A DNA stretch of 64,000 bases, from assembly GCF_017357405.1 (NCBI RefSeq), contig NZ_CP071597.1:1240001-1304000 (forward strand), given 5' to 3'. The notes under the pieces are model-generated. The model searched no databases. It was not told the origin of the DNA and saw nothing but the letters and a program-made list of their open reading frames with translations. Shown here one piece after another: positions 27,148 to 36,310 of this stretch. The translations under genes were made by a program, and so were the position numbers. How positions within the stretch are numbered: position 1 is the stretch's first letter; the number at the start of each line of letters is the position of its first letter. Source of the stretch: Halomontanus rarus. Lineage in GTDB: Archaea > Halobacteriota > Halobacteria > Halobacteriales > Natrialbaceae.

Positions 27148-27895
27148 CGAGGTCGAGGGCGACGACACGGCCGAGACGGTGCCTCTCGAGCGCGACGGCG
27201 ACGCGCACACCCGAATTCTCGTCGTCGACAACTACGATTCCTTCGCGTACAACCTCGTCCAGTACGTCGGCGAAATCGCCGACGAGGTGATCGTCCGTCG
27301 GAACGACGCCCTCGAGATCGAGGACGTTCGCGACCTCGACCCGACCGGCATCGTGGTCTCTCCCGGTCCCGGGACGCCGGCGGACGCGGGCATCTCGGTC
27401 CCGCTGTTCGCGGAGACGTCGTATCCGATCCTGGGCGTCTGTCTCGGCCACCAAGCGCTGTGTGCGGCCAGCGGCGCGCCGGTCGTCCACGCGCCCGAGG
27501 TCGTCCACGGCAAGCCGTCGGCGGTGACCCACGACGGCCGCGGACTGTTCGAGGGGCTGCCGGAAACGTTCGAGGTCGGCCGGTATCACTCGCTGGCCGT
27601 CGAGCGCGAGGATCTTCCCGACGACCTGATCGAGACCGCCAGTACGACCGACGAGCGCGACGTTCTGATGGCGGTTCGCCACCGCGAGAAACCGCACATC
27701 GGCGTCCAGTTTCACCCGGAGAGTATCCTGACTCGAGAGCGAGGTGACGGGAGCGAGAGCGGTGACGACGAGTCCGATGGCGGCGAGATCACGCTCGCCG
27801 TCGGCAAACGGCTGATCGAGAACTTTTGTGGGCTCGCAGCGTCCCACTCGTGCTCACACTCACGTTCACGTTCACGTTCACACCCACACTCCTGA
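27140..27895 (+). CDS. pabA: glutamine amidotransferase, component II
   Basis: This 251-aa class I glutamine amidotransferase has the nucleophile Cys101 in GVCLGHQAL, the SPGPGTP loop (about 74-80) and the catalytic His in FHPESIL (about 192). It supplies ammonia to PabB. The chosen ATG at 27140 overlaps the pabB stop, an operon arrangement. The C-terminus ends in an odd Ser/Arg/His tail encoded by a TTCACG-type hexamer repeat just before pabC. An acidic insertion follows the active-site His. Confidence 0.87.
   Translation: MSDEVEGDDTAETVPLERDGDAHTRILVVDNYDSFAYNLVQYVGEIADEVIVRRNDALEIEDVRDLDPTGIVVSPGPGTPADAGISVPLFAETSYPILGVCLGHQALCAASGAPVVHAPEVVHGKPSAVTHDGRGLFEGLPETFEVGRYHSLAVEREDLPDDLIETASTTDERDVLMAVRHREKPHIGVQFHPESILTRERGDGSESGDDESDGGEITLAVGKRLIENFCGLAASHSCSHSRSRSRSHPHS
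27853..27892 (+). repeat. CACTCA/TTCACG hexamer repeat at the pabA 3' end
   Basis: About six near-identical hexamers encode the Ser-His-Ser-Arg tail of PabA and stop three bases before its TGA. Such repeats are prone to slippage and so to tail-length variation. Confidence 0.7.
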
Positions 27896-27896
27896 T

Positions 27897-28757
27897 ATGA
27901 CCCTCCACTACCACGTCGACGGCGAACTCGTTCCGCGGAACGAAGCGACCGTCTCCGTCGACGACCGCGGCTTTCGCTACGGTGACGGCGCCTTCGAGAC
28001 CCTGCGAGCCTACGGCGGAACCGTCTTCGAGTGGGACGCCCACGCCGACCGCCTCGAGCGAACCTGCGAGACGCTCCACCTCGAGCACGGCCTCTCGCGG
28101 CGGGACCTCCGGGCGCGAATCGACGAGACGCTCGAGGCGAACGACCTGCGGGACGCCTACGTCAGGCTCTCGATCACCCGCGGCGTCCAGCCGGGGAAAC
28201 TGACGCCAGATCCGGAGGTCGATCCGACGGTCGTCGTTTACGTCAAACCGTTACCCCGCGGGGGCCTCGAGGGCGATCCCGTCTGGGACGGGCCGGCAAC
28301 GGTTCAGACGACGAAGACGCGACGAATTCCGGACGCGGCCGTCCCCGCGTCGGCGAAGACCCACAACTACCTCAACGGCATTCTCGCCCGCGAGGAACTG
28401 TACGACGCCGACGAGGCCCTCGTCCGCGATCTCGAGGGGAACGTCGCCGAGGGTGCGACGAGCAACGTCTTCTTCGTCGACGAGGAGGGGCTGCACACGC
28501 CGAGTACGGAGGGGCCGGTCCTGCCGGGAATCACGCGTCGCGTGATCCTCGAACTGGCCGCCGAGGCCGACGTACCGACCCACGAAGGGGTCTACGAACC
28601 CGAAGCCATCCGGAACGCCGACGAGGCGTTTCTGACGAACTCGACGTGGGAACTGCGACCGGTCGCGTCGGTCGACGGCATCGACGTCGGCCGCGGACCC
28701 GTTACCGATCTGCTCGCCCGTCTGTTCGATCGGCGCGTCGAGACGACGTGTTACTGA
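27897..28757 (+). CDS. pabC: class IV aminotransferase fold enzyme, aminodeoxychorismate lyase
   Basis: This 286-aa PLP enzyme of fold type IV has the PLP lysine in SAKTHNYLNGILA (about 159). The motif EGATSNVFFV (about 190) and the late FLTNSTWELRPV segment are also family-typical. In this operon it should be 4-amino-4-deoxychorismate lyase, giving p-aminobenzoate. Branched-chain or D-amino acid aminotransferase activity cannot be excluded by sequence alone. The ATG at 27897 lies one base after the pabA stop, so the three genes are translationally coupled. Confidence 0.85.
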   Translation: MTLHYHVDGELVPRNEATVSVDDRGFRYGDGAFETLRAYGGTVFEWDAHADRLERTCETLHLEHGLSRRDLRARIDETLEANDLRDAYVRLSITRGVQPGKLTPDPEVDPTVVVYVKPLPRGGLEGDPVWDGPATVQTTKTRRIPDAAVPASAKTHNYLNGILAREELYDADEALVRDLEGNVAEGATSNVFFVDEEGLHTPSTEGPVLPGITRRVILELAAEADVPTHEGVYEPEAIRNADEAFLTNSTWELRPVASVDGIDVGRGPVTDLLARLFDRRVETTCY

Positions 28758-28928
28758 GAGTCCGTTCCCGCCGTCTCCTCTCACTCACGCTCGATCGTTC
28801 GATCACCCCCTCCCCCCCCACCACGACAGTCGAGACGGAGTATCACGCGTACCTGAAATTATTCTCAGCGTGTGAGACGTCGTTTCACGTATATAATCGT
28901 ATCCGACATACGGTGACGTAGAACGCCG

Positions 28929-29366
28929 ATGACAGATACGACACGGGGGAACGCTCGTCGAAGTCCCGAACGGATTCTCTTCGAGTTTTACAGCAGACTC
29001 AACCGAGGGGACGTGGACGGAGCCGAGGAGTTGCTGGCCGATTCCGTCGACTGGGTCCGGCGGACGGAGCGACAGTCGGACCCGATCGTCTCCGACGGCG
29101 CCGAATCGATCCTCGAGGGCGTCTTCCTGCAGGGAGACCGTCCGGATCAGAGCCACGTACAGGCCGTCCCGGAGCGTGTCACGGCGGCCGAGGGGGCGAT
29201 GTTAGTCGAAGGATCGTTCGTGGGCAACGGTGAGTCGCCGTTCGAGGATTCGTTCACGCACGACTACGAGATCCGGGACGGCAAAATCACCCGTCTCGTA
29301 ACCGAAACTGACACCGCCTCGCGTCGAGAGGAGATCACCGAGACCCGCAGTCGGCCCGCCGAGTGA
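28929..29366 (+). CDS. NTF2/SnoaL-like protein
   Basis: This 145-aa protein has the alpha+beta cone pattern of the NTF2-like superfamily: an early helix (SPERILFEFYSRLNRGDVDGAEELLAD) followed by strands ending FTHDYEIRDGKITRLVTE. The family includes polyketide cyclases, isomerases and binding proteins, so no reaction can be assigned. A poly-C tract (28806-28819) precedes it. It probably has its own promoter. Confidence 0.65.
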   Translation: MTDTTRGNARRSPERILFEFYSRLNRGDVDGAEELLADSVDWVRRTERQSDPIVSDGAESILEGVFLQGDRPDQSHVQAVPERVTAAEGAMLVEGSFVGNGESPFEDSFTHDYEIRDGKITRLVTETDTASRREEITETRSRPAE

Positions 29367-29447
29367 TCGATTCCGACGGCAGACGCTGCGCGGGTTGTCC
29401 GTTTCTCCTTCGCTCTCTGTTCCCCTTCTCCCGCGCTATCTATCGAG

Positions 29448-30527
29448 CTACTCCGCCTCGAGATCGATCCCCGGCGCCGACACGAGTTCCCGCTCGACGT
29501 CCGCACACTCGAGGACGAAGTCCGCTCCGAACGCGGTCGACGGCGTCTGGTAGCCGGCGGGTGCCTCGTTCTCGAGGACACGCTCGGCGGCGGTGACGGC
29601 GGTGTCGGCGGTCAGCGCGTACGGATTCGGCGTCCGAAGGCGCGCCGTCGCGGTTCGATCGCCGTCGGTCACCTCGCCCCAGACGACGGCCTCGTCGGAC
29701 TCGCGTTCGTCCTCGTCGGGGCCGTCGATACCGATTTCGACGAGCCGCTCGAGCGCACCCTTCACGGGTCGAGACCCGACGATCGACTCGAGAGCGTTCG
29801 TCGCCCGCATCGCGCGGATCGCGATCGGCGGGGCGGCGGCGTAGACGGCGATGTTCTCGATGCTCGTACTGTGGTGGGCCGTGACGACGTCGCCCCAGGG
29901 GATCGTCGCGGCGGTCGTCGGCCCGCGGCCGAAGTCGATCTCGCGGGTGTCGTGGGCGGTCGGAACCCGATAGAGCCGGCCGTTCCGCCGAACGACACCC
30001 CCCGTCCCGAGGTTCCGGACCACCGTTCGCGCGGTTCCTCGAGAGAGCGACCCGACGCCGGCCAGACCCAGCGCGAGGTCGGTCGCCGACGGGAGCTGTG
30101 CGGACAGAAACGCCGCCAGACAGTCCGACGGGACGACGTCGAAGCCGACGCCGGGGAGCACGGTCACCCCCGCATCCCGGGCGCGTCGGTCGTCCGTCAA
30201 AAGGCGTTCGAAGACCCGAAACTCGCCGGTGATGTCGAGATAGTCCGTCCCCGTCTCGAGACAGGCCTCGACCAGCGGCTCACAGGTCTCCTCGAACGGG
30301 CCGGCACAGTTGAGAACCGCGTCGAACGCCTCGACTCGCCGCTCGATCGCACTCGTCGGTTCCTCGAGGTCGAACGTTCGACTTTCGACGCCGAGTTCGT
30401 GGCCGTGCTCGAGAACGCGCCGGTGGTCGCGGCCGGCGACGACGGGCGAGCCTCCCCGCGAAACGGCTTCACGGGCGATCAGTCGGCCGGTATAACCGTA
30501 GGAGCCGTAGATGAGGAGGGAGTCCAT
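29448..30527 (-). CDS. saccharopine dehydrogenase-like NAD(P)-binding oxidoreductase
   Basis: This 359-aa protein opens with a Rossmann motif of the family form LLIYGSYGYTGRLIA. It continues with DLEEPTSAIERRV and VLNCAGPFEETCEPLVEACLETGTDYLDITGE, as in saccharopine-dehydrogenase-like and trans-acting enoyl reductase-like proteins. These act on varied substrates, often lipids, so only the fold and cofactor type are safe. The start at 30527 puts the Rossmann motif right at the N-terminus; the upstream extension is unconserved. Confidence 0.8.
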   Translation of the reverse strand: MDSLLIYGSYGYTGRLIAREAVSRGGSPVVAGRDHRRVLEHGHELGVESRTFDLEEPTSAIERRVEAFDAVLNCAGPFEETCEPLVEACLETGTDYLDITGEFRVFERLLTDDRRARDAGVTVLPGVGFDVVPSDCLAAFLSAQLPSATDLALGLAGVGSLSRGTARTVVRNLGTGGVVRRNGRLYRVPTAHDTREIDFGRGPTTAATIPWGDVVTAHHSTSIENIAVYAAAPPIAIRAMRATNALESIVGSRPVKGALERLVEIGIDGPDEDERESDEAVVWGEVTDGDRTATARLRTPNPYALTADTAVTAAERVLENEAPAGYQTPSTAFGADFVLECADVERELVSAPGIDLEAE

Positions 30528-30671
30528 CCTTCGGGCGTTCGACCGGGAAGTGGTTAAAGCCACTCCCGTCGCACTTCTCGACGGGTCGCTGCCGACGTTG
30601 CCGCGGTACCCGGTGAACCGTGTCCGGTGTGAACTCGAAGGCGAACACGAACCGGACGCCGAGACACCGAG

Positions 30672-31211
30672 ATGGGAATGTTCAAGATTCTCGACCCGAA
30701 TCGCCCGACAATGGACGACTCACGGCGGATCGCGTCGCTCGAGGACGTTCCCGACGAGACGACGTTGCTCTTTCGCGTTCGAAAGAGAGGCCGACTGGCG
30801 TCGAAACGGGAGGCGAAACTCGAGACGGAGTCGGAGACGAAGACGGAAGCGGAAATCGGCGAGGAATCCGGTGACGAAGGGACGAAGGAGGCGATTCTCG
30901 TTCGGCTCGACGGCGACGTCGCCGGCTGGTTGAACTACTGCCAGCACCTCACCCACATTCAGCTGGACAAGGGAACGGGAGCGACCATGCGAGACGGCGA
31001 ACTCATCTGCGAGAACCACGGCGCGTACTTCGAGTCCGACAGCGGACTGTGTACCTTCGGCCCGTGCGAAGGCGCGTATCTGAACTCGATCGACGTCACG
31101 GTCGACGGCGGCAGCGTGTTTCTGACCGACGAGGAGTACGAGTACGTCGGTCGCGGCGGGATCGAAACCGACGGTCTCGACCGGACGTCGACGTCGAACA
31201 TCGAGTTCTGA
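30672..31211 (+). CDS. Rieske [2Fe-2S] protein
   Basis: This 179-aa Rieske protein has cluster ligands Cys90-x-His92 (YCQH) and Cys113-x2-His116 (CENH). Cys127 and Cys132 could form a disulfide. It has no signal peptide or transmembrane segment, so it is a soluble cytoplasmic ferredoxin-type Rieske protein. An acidic Glu/Thr/Ser insertion (about 45-72) interrupts the first beta strands and is encoded by a GAGACG-like repeat. Partner unknown. Two Met codons (30672, 30678) are equally plausible starts. Confidence 0.88.
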   Translation: MGMFKILDPNRPTMDDSRRIASLEDVPDETTLLFRVRKRGRLASKREAKLETESETKTEAEIGEESGDEGTKEAILVRLDGDVAGWLNYCQHLTHIQLDKGTGATMRDGELICENHGAYFESDSGLCTFGPCEGAYLNSIDVTVDGGSVFLTDEEYEYVGRGGIETDGLDRTSTSNIEF

Positions 31212-31239
31212 TCGGGGATCCAATCTCAGACGGCCTGGT

Positions 31240-31309
31240 GTCAGTCATTCCGGTCCAATCTCAGATGGGGCGCGGTTACGCCGGTAAACAGCGACCGCAG
31301 TCCGTATCA
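31240..31309 (-). repeat. dispersed near-palindromic element, copy B
   Basis: On the minus strand it begins at the TGA stop of the DUF7344 gene with TGATACGGAC and shares most positions with copy A (1714-1800). The plus-strand core GATGGGGCGCGGTTAC also matches copy A's other arm, as expected for a palindrome-derived repeat. A direct repeat TCCAATCTCAGA occurs at 31219-31230 and 31254-31265. Confidence 0.6.
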
Positions 31310-31783
31310 GTCGGCCGTTCCGTCGGGGTCGGAGTCCCGGTCCCGGTTTCGATTCCGATCTTGATCCTGATCCCGATCCTGACTCTGTCCCCCTCTCTCC
31401 TCGAGTCCATCGAGCGCCAGCGAGAGCGTTCCGGGAGAGACGAGGTCGCGCTCCTGTTCGTACTCGAGGAGACCCGTATCGACCATCCGCGGCATGTGAT
31501 CGTGGTAGAGTGAGATGTAGACTTCGGTGACGGTCTCCGGGGAGATTTCGGGGATCGGTTTGTGACTCTCCCGAATTGCGACCTCTTCCGCGAGGTCCGG
31601 GAGCGTGAGCTCGTCGTCGTATTCGCGGACGACCCTGAGCGTCACGCGACGGCGACGAACCGAGAGGAGCTGGAGGGCATCCGAGAGCAAGTCTGGCGAT
31701 GCGTCCTCCCGGTCCATCCAGTCGAGGACCTTCGACACGATCTCGGCGTACTCTCCGTCGGAATAGGGCGTGGTAGTTGTCAT
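31307..31783 (-). CDS. DUF7344-type winged-helix protein
   Basis: This 158-aa protein has the haloarchaeal pattern of a helical core (LLSDALQLLSVRRRRVTLRVV), a central acidic stretch and the segment VYISLYHDHMPRMVDTGLLEYEQ, matching DUF7344 winged-helix domains. DNA binding is likely. The C-terminus is an Asp/Arg/Gln repeat tail encoded by GATCCT/GATCGG-like hexamers. The ATG at 31783 is preferred over an upstream Met. A related, membrane-anchored member occurs at 53570. Confidence 0.75.
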   Translation of the reverse strand: MTTTTPYSDGEYAEIVSKVLDWMDREDASPDLLSDALQLLSVRRRRVTLRVVREYDDELTLPDLAEEVAIRESHKPIPEISPETVTEVYISLYHDHMPRMVDTGLLEYEQERDLVSPGTLSLALDGLEERGGQSQDRDQDQDRNRNRDRDSDPDGTAD

Positions 31784-31965
31784 TCGTTCCTCCGATAGCC
31801 CGTCGAACACGCAGCCACGCACCGTCTCGAACGCCAACGGTCACCGCGGAAACGGGCTGGCCACTCGTTTCGGGGCTCGTACGGAATACTACCCATCGCC
31901 GTAAATATGAGTGTCGACATCGCCTCGGCGTGAGCGGTCGCTCTCTTGCAGTTACCGGGGCCGTC

Positions 31966-32262
31966 TCATTCGATCGTGATCGTCGGCTCGCTCACGGACT
32001 CACTCTTGCACTCCGGACACCGTGACGGGCGGTTGAGCAGGTCGTCGAAATCGTCGAATCCACACTCCTGACACGTCGGCGGGGCGACCAGTACCGTTTC
32101 GTCCGTCTCGTCTCCGTCGACGGATCGGGCGACGTGTTCGACGTGGGTCAGTGCCGTCCCCGGGGTGAGATCGAACTGACTGGCGAGCGAACTGGGCGTC
32201 GCCGGTTCCGTTCGAAGCGCCTCCCGTATCCGTCGACGCGTCGTCTCTTCGGCCTCGCGCAT
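31966..32262 (-). CDS. HTH/zinc-ribbon transcriptional regulator
   Basis: This 98-aa protein combines an N-terminal winged helix-turn-helix (about 5-48; PSSLASQFDLTPGTALTHVEHV) with a C-terminal zinc ribbon: Cys64-x2-Cys67 and Cys82-x2-Cys85. This is the archaeal predicted regulator family with HTH fused to a Zn ribbon (COG3357 type). The gene is divergent from the nucleotidyltransferase gene with 193 bases between starts, so it could regulate it. Targets unknown. Confidence 0.8.
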   Translation of the reverse strand: MREAEETTRRRIREALRTEPATPSSLASQFDLTPGTALTHVEHVARSVDGDETDETVLVAPPTCQECGFDDFDDLLNRPSRCPECKSESVSEPTITIE

Positions 32263-32377
32263 ACTGGTATCGAAGGGGTTGCGAAACTATACGTTTTCTC
32301 CATGTGACGGACACCCACGTACGATTCGATTCGTCGACTTCGATCCCCGTTCGAAACGAGCTCTCTATACTTACCAA

Positions 32378-32410
32378 GGCGTATTAAATATAAATATAGA
32401 TATAGAGAAA
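32378..32410 (+). promoter_or_regulatory. strong AT-rich promoter of the nucleotidyltransferase gene
   Basis: GTATTAAATATAAATATAGA and neighbouring bases form a long TATA tract 50-75 bases before the ATG at 32456. This implies a 5' UTR of some 25-40 bases, longer than the leaderless starts common here. Confidence 0.6.
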
Positions 32411-32455
32411 CTGAAAGGGCAAGTGACTTACATCAGGGGGGCAAAGCGGTATCCC

Positions 32456-33424
32456 ATGAAAGCCGTCGTGCTTGCTGGCGGGTACGCGACACGGATGTGG
32501 CCGATCACCAAACATCGGCCAAAGATGTTTCTCCCCATCGGAGAGTCGAGCGTTATCGATCACATCTTCGCCGAACTCGAGGCGGACGATCGGATCGACG
32601 AGGTGTTCGTCAGTACGAACGAGCGCTTCGCCCCGGACTTCGATGCCCATCTCGCGGAAAGCGACTTCGAGAAGCCGCGCCTCTCGATCGAAGAGACAAC
32701 CGAAGAAGAGGACAAGTTCGGTGTCGTGGGCGCACTCGCCCAGCTCGTCGACCGGGAAAACGTCGACGACGATCTGCTCGTGATCGCTGGGGACAACCTG
32801 ATCAGTTTCGACATTTCGGACTTCGTCGATTACTTCGATCAGAAAGCGGCACCGACGCTGGCCGCCTACGACGTCGGCTCGCGAGAAAAGGCAAAATCCT
32901 ACGGTCTCGTCACCCTCGAGGGCGATCAGGTCGTCGACTTTCAGGAAAAACCGGACGATCCCAAGAGCACGCTCGTCTCGATCGCCTGCTACGCTTTCCC
33001 ACGAGACTCTCTCGGCTTGCTCTCGACGTATCTCGAAGACGGGAACAACCCCGACGAACCCGGCTGGTTCGTCCAGTGGCTGCAAAACCGCCAACCGACC
33101 TACGCCTACACCTTCGAGGGAGCGTGGTTCGACATCGGCACCCCCGAGAGCTACCTCGACGCCGTCGCCTGGCACCTCGACGGAGAGTCGCTGGTCGCCG
33201 AGAGCGCAACTCTCGAGAACGCGACCATCGGCGAGAACGTCCACATCATGGACGGCGCGACGCTCGAAGACAGTCACGTCGACTACTCGATCGTCTTCCC
33301 GGACGCGACGGTGAAAAACGGCGACATCCGTCGCTCGATCATCGACGAGAACACGCTGATCGAGGACCTCGATCTGGCAGGCGCGCTCATCGGTGCACAC
33401 ACGACGATCTCGAACGGCGGGTAG
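32456..33424 (+). CDS. sugar-phosphate nucleotidyltransferase
   Basis: This 322-aa NDP-sugar pyrophosphorylase has the N-terminal nucleotide-binding signature LAGGYATRMWPIT (about 6-18), with Lys23 in RPKMFLP. The metal-site Asp is in VIAGDNLI (about 105), and the sugar-binding DFQEKP and AWFDIGTPESYL follow. The C-terminal third (about 245-320) is a left-handed beta-helix of hexapeptide repeats. Such enzymes make activated sugars for surface glycans; AglF of Haloferax is a relative. The nucleotide and sugar are not determinable here. Confidence 0.88.
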   Translation: MKAVVLAGGYATRMWPITKHRPKMFLPIGESSVIDHIFAELEADDRIDEVFVSTNERFAPDFDAHLAESDFEKPRLSIEETTEEEDKFGVVGALAQLVDRENVDDDLLVIAGDNLISFDISDFVDYFDQKAAPTLAAYDVGSREKAKSYGLVTLEGDQVVDFQEKPDDPKSTLVSIACYAFPRDSLGLLSTYLEDGNNPDEPGWFVQWLQNRQPTYAYTFEGAWFDIGTPESYLDAVAWHLDGESLVAESATLENATIGENVHIMDGATLEDSHVDYSIVFPDATVKNGDIRRSIIDENTLIEDLDLAGALIGAHTTISNGG

Positions 33425-33531
33425 CGACCTCGACTCCGTTTTCGGTCTCGACTGAACGTTCCGGTCACGACTACACTCACGCCAGTCGATACATCTATCT
33501 GTTCTGAACATGATAGACGGTACCGTGACAC

Positions 33532-34227
33532 ATGTGTCGCGTCCAAACCGTCCTCGACCGATACGCCGACGGGACGCCCTACGAGCAGTTGGCGGCCGCG
33601 TTCCTCGACCTCGAGCGCTGGACCGGTGACGATCCCGTCCTCCTGCTCGCCGAGGCGGCGGCGTCGACGACCGGACAGGGCTATTTCACCGGCGTCAAAC
33701 CGACCGTCGAACGGTTTCGCGAGACGTTCGTCGACGCGGGACGCGCGAAGACGTTCGACGAACTCGCCGCCCTCCGACTCGAGGACGACGCCCTCGTCGA
33801 GGTCTTCGGTGCCGAGCGAAAGCGACACGTCCTGCTCGAGGCGGCTCGCGTCTTCGCCGAGCGGCCAGCCGCTGACGATCTCGAGGCGTTACAGTCGTGG
33901 GCCGGATCGGCGGATTACTATCGGTACGACGAGGACCCTATCGGACGAATCGGAGGTGTCGGCCCGGCGACCTTTCAGTACCTGCGGATGCTCGCCGGCG
34001 TCGATACGGCCAAGCCCGATCCGGCGGTGACGAGCTTCGTCGAGACGGTCGGCGACGAGATCGAGTCGCCGTCTCTGGACGCGTCGGATCCGCGTCGAGC
34101 CGTCGCATCCTGTGAGTGGCTGGCGATCGCCTCCTCCTATCGAACCATCGAGATCGATCAACTCGCGTGGTGGCTCCGCGCCGGCGCCGACGAACGCGAG
34201 GCTGCGCTGGCGTCTCAACAGCTGTAA
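33532..34227 (+). CDS. HhH-GPD-like protein of unknown function
   Basis: This 231-aa all-helical protein contains one clear helix-hairpin-helix (Gly-Gly-Val-Gly-Pro-Ala-Thr-Phe, about 141-148). Asp163 in KPDPAV sits where DNA glycosylases of the endonuclease III family keep the catalytic Asp. No iron-sulfur Cys cluster and no obvious catalytic Lys are visible. It may be a degenerate or specialised base-excision repair protein. I do not recognise a named family. Confidence 0.5.
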   Translation: MCRVQTVLDRYADGTPYEQLAAAFLDLERWTGDDPVLLLAEAAASTTGQGYFTGVKPTVERFRETFVDAGRAKTFDELAALRLEDDALVEVFGAERKRHVLLEAARVFAERPAADDLEALQSWAGSADYYRYDEDPIGRIGGVGPATFQYLRMLAGVDTAKPDPAVTSFVETVGDEIESPSLDASDPRRAVASCEWLAIASSYRTIEIDQLAWWLRAGADEREAALASQQL

Positions 34228-34267
34228 CCGACGAACGCGTTCACCCCTCTTCCGTTCGTCGCGCGAG

Positions 34268-35038
34268 TCACTCGAGTCGAGCCTCGCTCACCCGTATCCG
34301 TCCCCGCGTTCCCTCCCACTCGGTTTCGTACTCGAGGTCGATCCGTCGGTCCATGTGTGGACCGTCTACCACGAGCGTCTCGAATTCGCCGCCCTCCCCG
34401 AGTACGTGGACGCCGTACTCCTCGTTGAGCGCCTCGAGATCGGCGAGCGCGTCCTCGTCGAGGGGACGGCCGAGCCAGGATTCGTCGAGGCCCTGCGCCG
34501 CCACCTGAACGATCAGAATCTCGAACCCGGCCGCGAGCATTTCGTCGGCGAGTTCGCGCGGGTCTTCTTGCCAGAGCGGCGCGAAGAGGTCACACTCGAG
34601 TCGCTCGCACATCGCCTCGATTCGACTCGTCTGGTACTCGCTCTCGACGGCGCCTGCGGTGACACCCGCGATACCACCCGATCCCGTTTCGGAGAGTTCG
34701 GCGTCGAGGTCTCGAAGCGCCGCCTCGAGCGGCTCGAGTTCGTCGTCGCCCTGCGTTCCCGAGTCGGTCGCGTCGGCCGCGTCGAAGTCGTCCGGCTCGA
34801 CGTCGAGGAGGTCGATACCGATGCTCTCCGCGGCCAGTGTTGCGAGGTCCGTCTCCGGGACGTGATACATGTACGAGTCGCCCGTCGGGTGGACGGTGAC
34901 GAGCCGATCGACCGCGAGGCCCGTCTCGAGGGCGCGATAGAGCGCCCACGAGGAGTCTTTGCCGCCGGAGAACAGCGAGATCCACGCACCGTCCCGTGCG
35001 GAGTCACGGTCGGAATCCGCGTCAGTGTCGGTACCCAT
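34268..35038 (-). CDS. dph6: diphthine-ammonia ligase, PP-loop ATPase
   Basis: This 256-aa enzyme has the PP-loop SGGKDS near the N-terminus (about 24-29). The family motifs GVTAGAVESEYQTSRIE, FAPLWQEDPRELADEML and LGEGGEFETLVVDGP are diagnostic of the Dph6/MJ0570 family. It performs the last step of diphthamide synthesis on elongation factor 2, using ATP and ammonium. The N-terminus carries a short acidic Asp/Ser repeat. An acidic loop also occurs around 85-105. The ATG is 48 bases from the stop of DUF373. Confidence 0.9.
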   Translation of the reverse strand: MGTDTDADSDRDSARDGAWISLFSGGKDSSWALYRALETGLAVDRLVTVHPTGDSYMYHVPETDLATLAAESIGIDLLDVEPDDFDAADATDSGTQGDDELEPLEAALRDLDAELSETGSGGIAGVTAGAVESEYQTSRIEAMCERLECDLFAPLWQEDPRELADEMLAAGFEILIVQVAAQGLDESWLGRPLDEDALADLEALNEEYGVHVLGEGGEFETLVVDGPHMDRRIDLEYETEWEGTRGRIRVSEARLE

Positions 35039-35086
35039 ACCCGAATCTACGGGGCCGTGAGTAAAGGACTGGCGAGTCTCGTCTCC

Positions 35087-36310
35087 TCAGGGCGACCGCG
35101 TCGAGTCCGACTCGGAGCCACGGTCGACGAGTTCCGTCTCCGGGTCGGGACCGGATTCGGATCCGGATTCGGAGTTCGAGTCCTCTCGAGACGACTCGAC
35201 CCCGCTGAACGTCGAGGCGACCTTCACGCCGACGAGACTCAAGAGGAACCCCGCGAGGACGAACATCGCGAGACGGTTGCCGCCGCCGATCACGAAACTC
35301 TCGACCGTCAGCACTCCTCCCTCGAACGTGGGTACGAAGATCGGCTCGACGATGCCCGCCTGCTCGAGGAAGTACGCCGAGAAGCCCCGGACGACGAGTC
35401 CGACCGAGACGACGATGAAGGGGAGATTGAGGTACGAGTTCCGGATCGGCTCCTCGCGGATCGCCTCGTCGAGGAGGCGGCCGGCGCTGGCGGTGAGCGC
35501 GGCCATCGCGAGCCACGGGACGCTGTCGAAGGCGAACTGCATCACCGGGAGGAAGACGCCGGGCGTCTCGTTCAGGTTCGAGACGCCGAGGCCGCCCACG
35601 AACAGGCCGACGAGGGTGAGTCCGGCGGCGACGACGTAGGTGACGACCGACACCTGACCGGTGTACAGCGACTCCCGCGTCCGTCGAGCGAGACTGGTGA
35701 AGAGCTCGCCGATGCTGAAACCCTTGTAGAGCAAGAACAGGCCGATGACGGCCGTGATCGCTGCCGCGCCCTCCGCGGGGCCGACGACCGTCGCCAGTAT
35801 CGGAAAGACCAACAGCGTGAGTCCGACCGGAACGAGGATCGTCTGCCGGAGTTCCTCGTCCGCGAGGAACTGCTTGAGCAGGTAGTACGTCGACTCGATG
35901 TCCCGGGCCTGACGGACGACGACGCGATCGACCGAGTCGACCCGAACGCGACTCTCGACGATCGGCACCAGTCGCTCGTCTTCGGCGCTGTCGATGACGA
36001 CGACGGCGGACTCCGGGTCGTACTCCGCGATGAGGTCGTCTAACTGGTGTGCGACGGCCCGGTCGGCACTGACCATCGACTCGCGGTCGCCCGAGACGAC
36101 GGCCACGACGACCTCCTCGTCGTCGTCGCGAAGGCTCTGGGCGACCCGCAGGGCCTCGAGCAACGAGTTGACTCCGGAGTCTTCGGGGTCTGCGAGACCG
36201 ACGTCCGTCACGAGCGCGCGCACTGCCTCCCAACCGACGATGGGCGAGCGAAGCCCGGTCTTCCGGCCGACGTCGTCGGTCCGGTCGAGGCAAACGACCA
36301 GTGTGGTCAC
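35087..36310 (-). CDS. DUF373 family membrane protein
   Basis: This 407-aa protein has a soluble N-terminal Rossmann-like domain (about 1-150; MTTLVVCLDRTDDVGRKTG) followed by about six to seven membrane helices (about 155-370). This is the DUF373 arrangement, conserved in archaea but without known function. The C-terminus is a Ser/Glu/Asp/Pro repeat tail encoded by simple hexamers. It sits between dph6 and sppA, on the same strand. Confidence 0.8.
   Translation of the reverse strand: MTTLVVCLDRTDDVGRKTGLRSPIVGWEAVRALVTDVGLADPEDSGVNSLLEALRVAQSLRDDDEEVVVAVVSGDRESMVSADRAVAHQLDDLIAEYDPESAVVVIDSAEDERLVPIVESRVRVDSVDRVVVRQARDIESTYYLLKQFLADEELRQTILVPVGLTLLVFPILATVVGPAEGAAAITAVIGLFLLYKGFSIGELFTSLARRTRESLYTGQVSVVTYVVAAGLTLVGLFVGGLGVSNLNETPGVFLPVMQFAFDSVPWLAMAALTASAGRLLDEAIREEPIRNSYLNLPFIVVSVGLVVRGFSAYFLEQAGIVEPIFVPTFEGGVLTVESFVIGGGNRLAMFVLAGFLLSLVGVKVASTFSGVESSREDSNSESGSESGPDPETELVDRGSESDSTRSP

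Noticed and set aside
25336-28757. Tryptophan (trpEG) assignment for the pabBA genes
   Set aside because: The Ala in PIAGT fits TrpE too, but the third coupled gene is a class IV aminotransferase-fold lyase and no other trp gene is nearby; PabB/PabA is the better reading.
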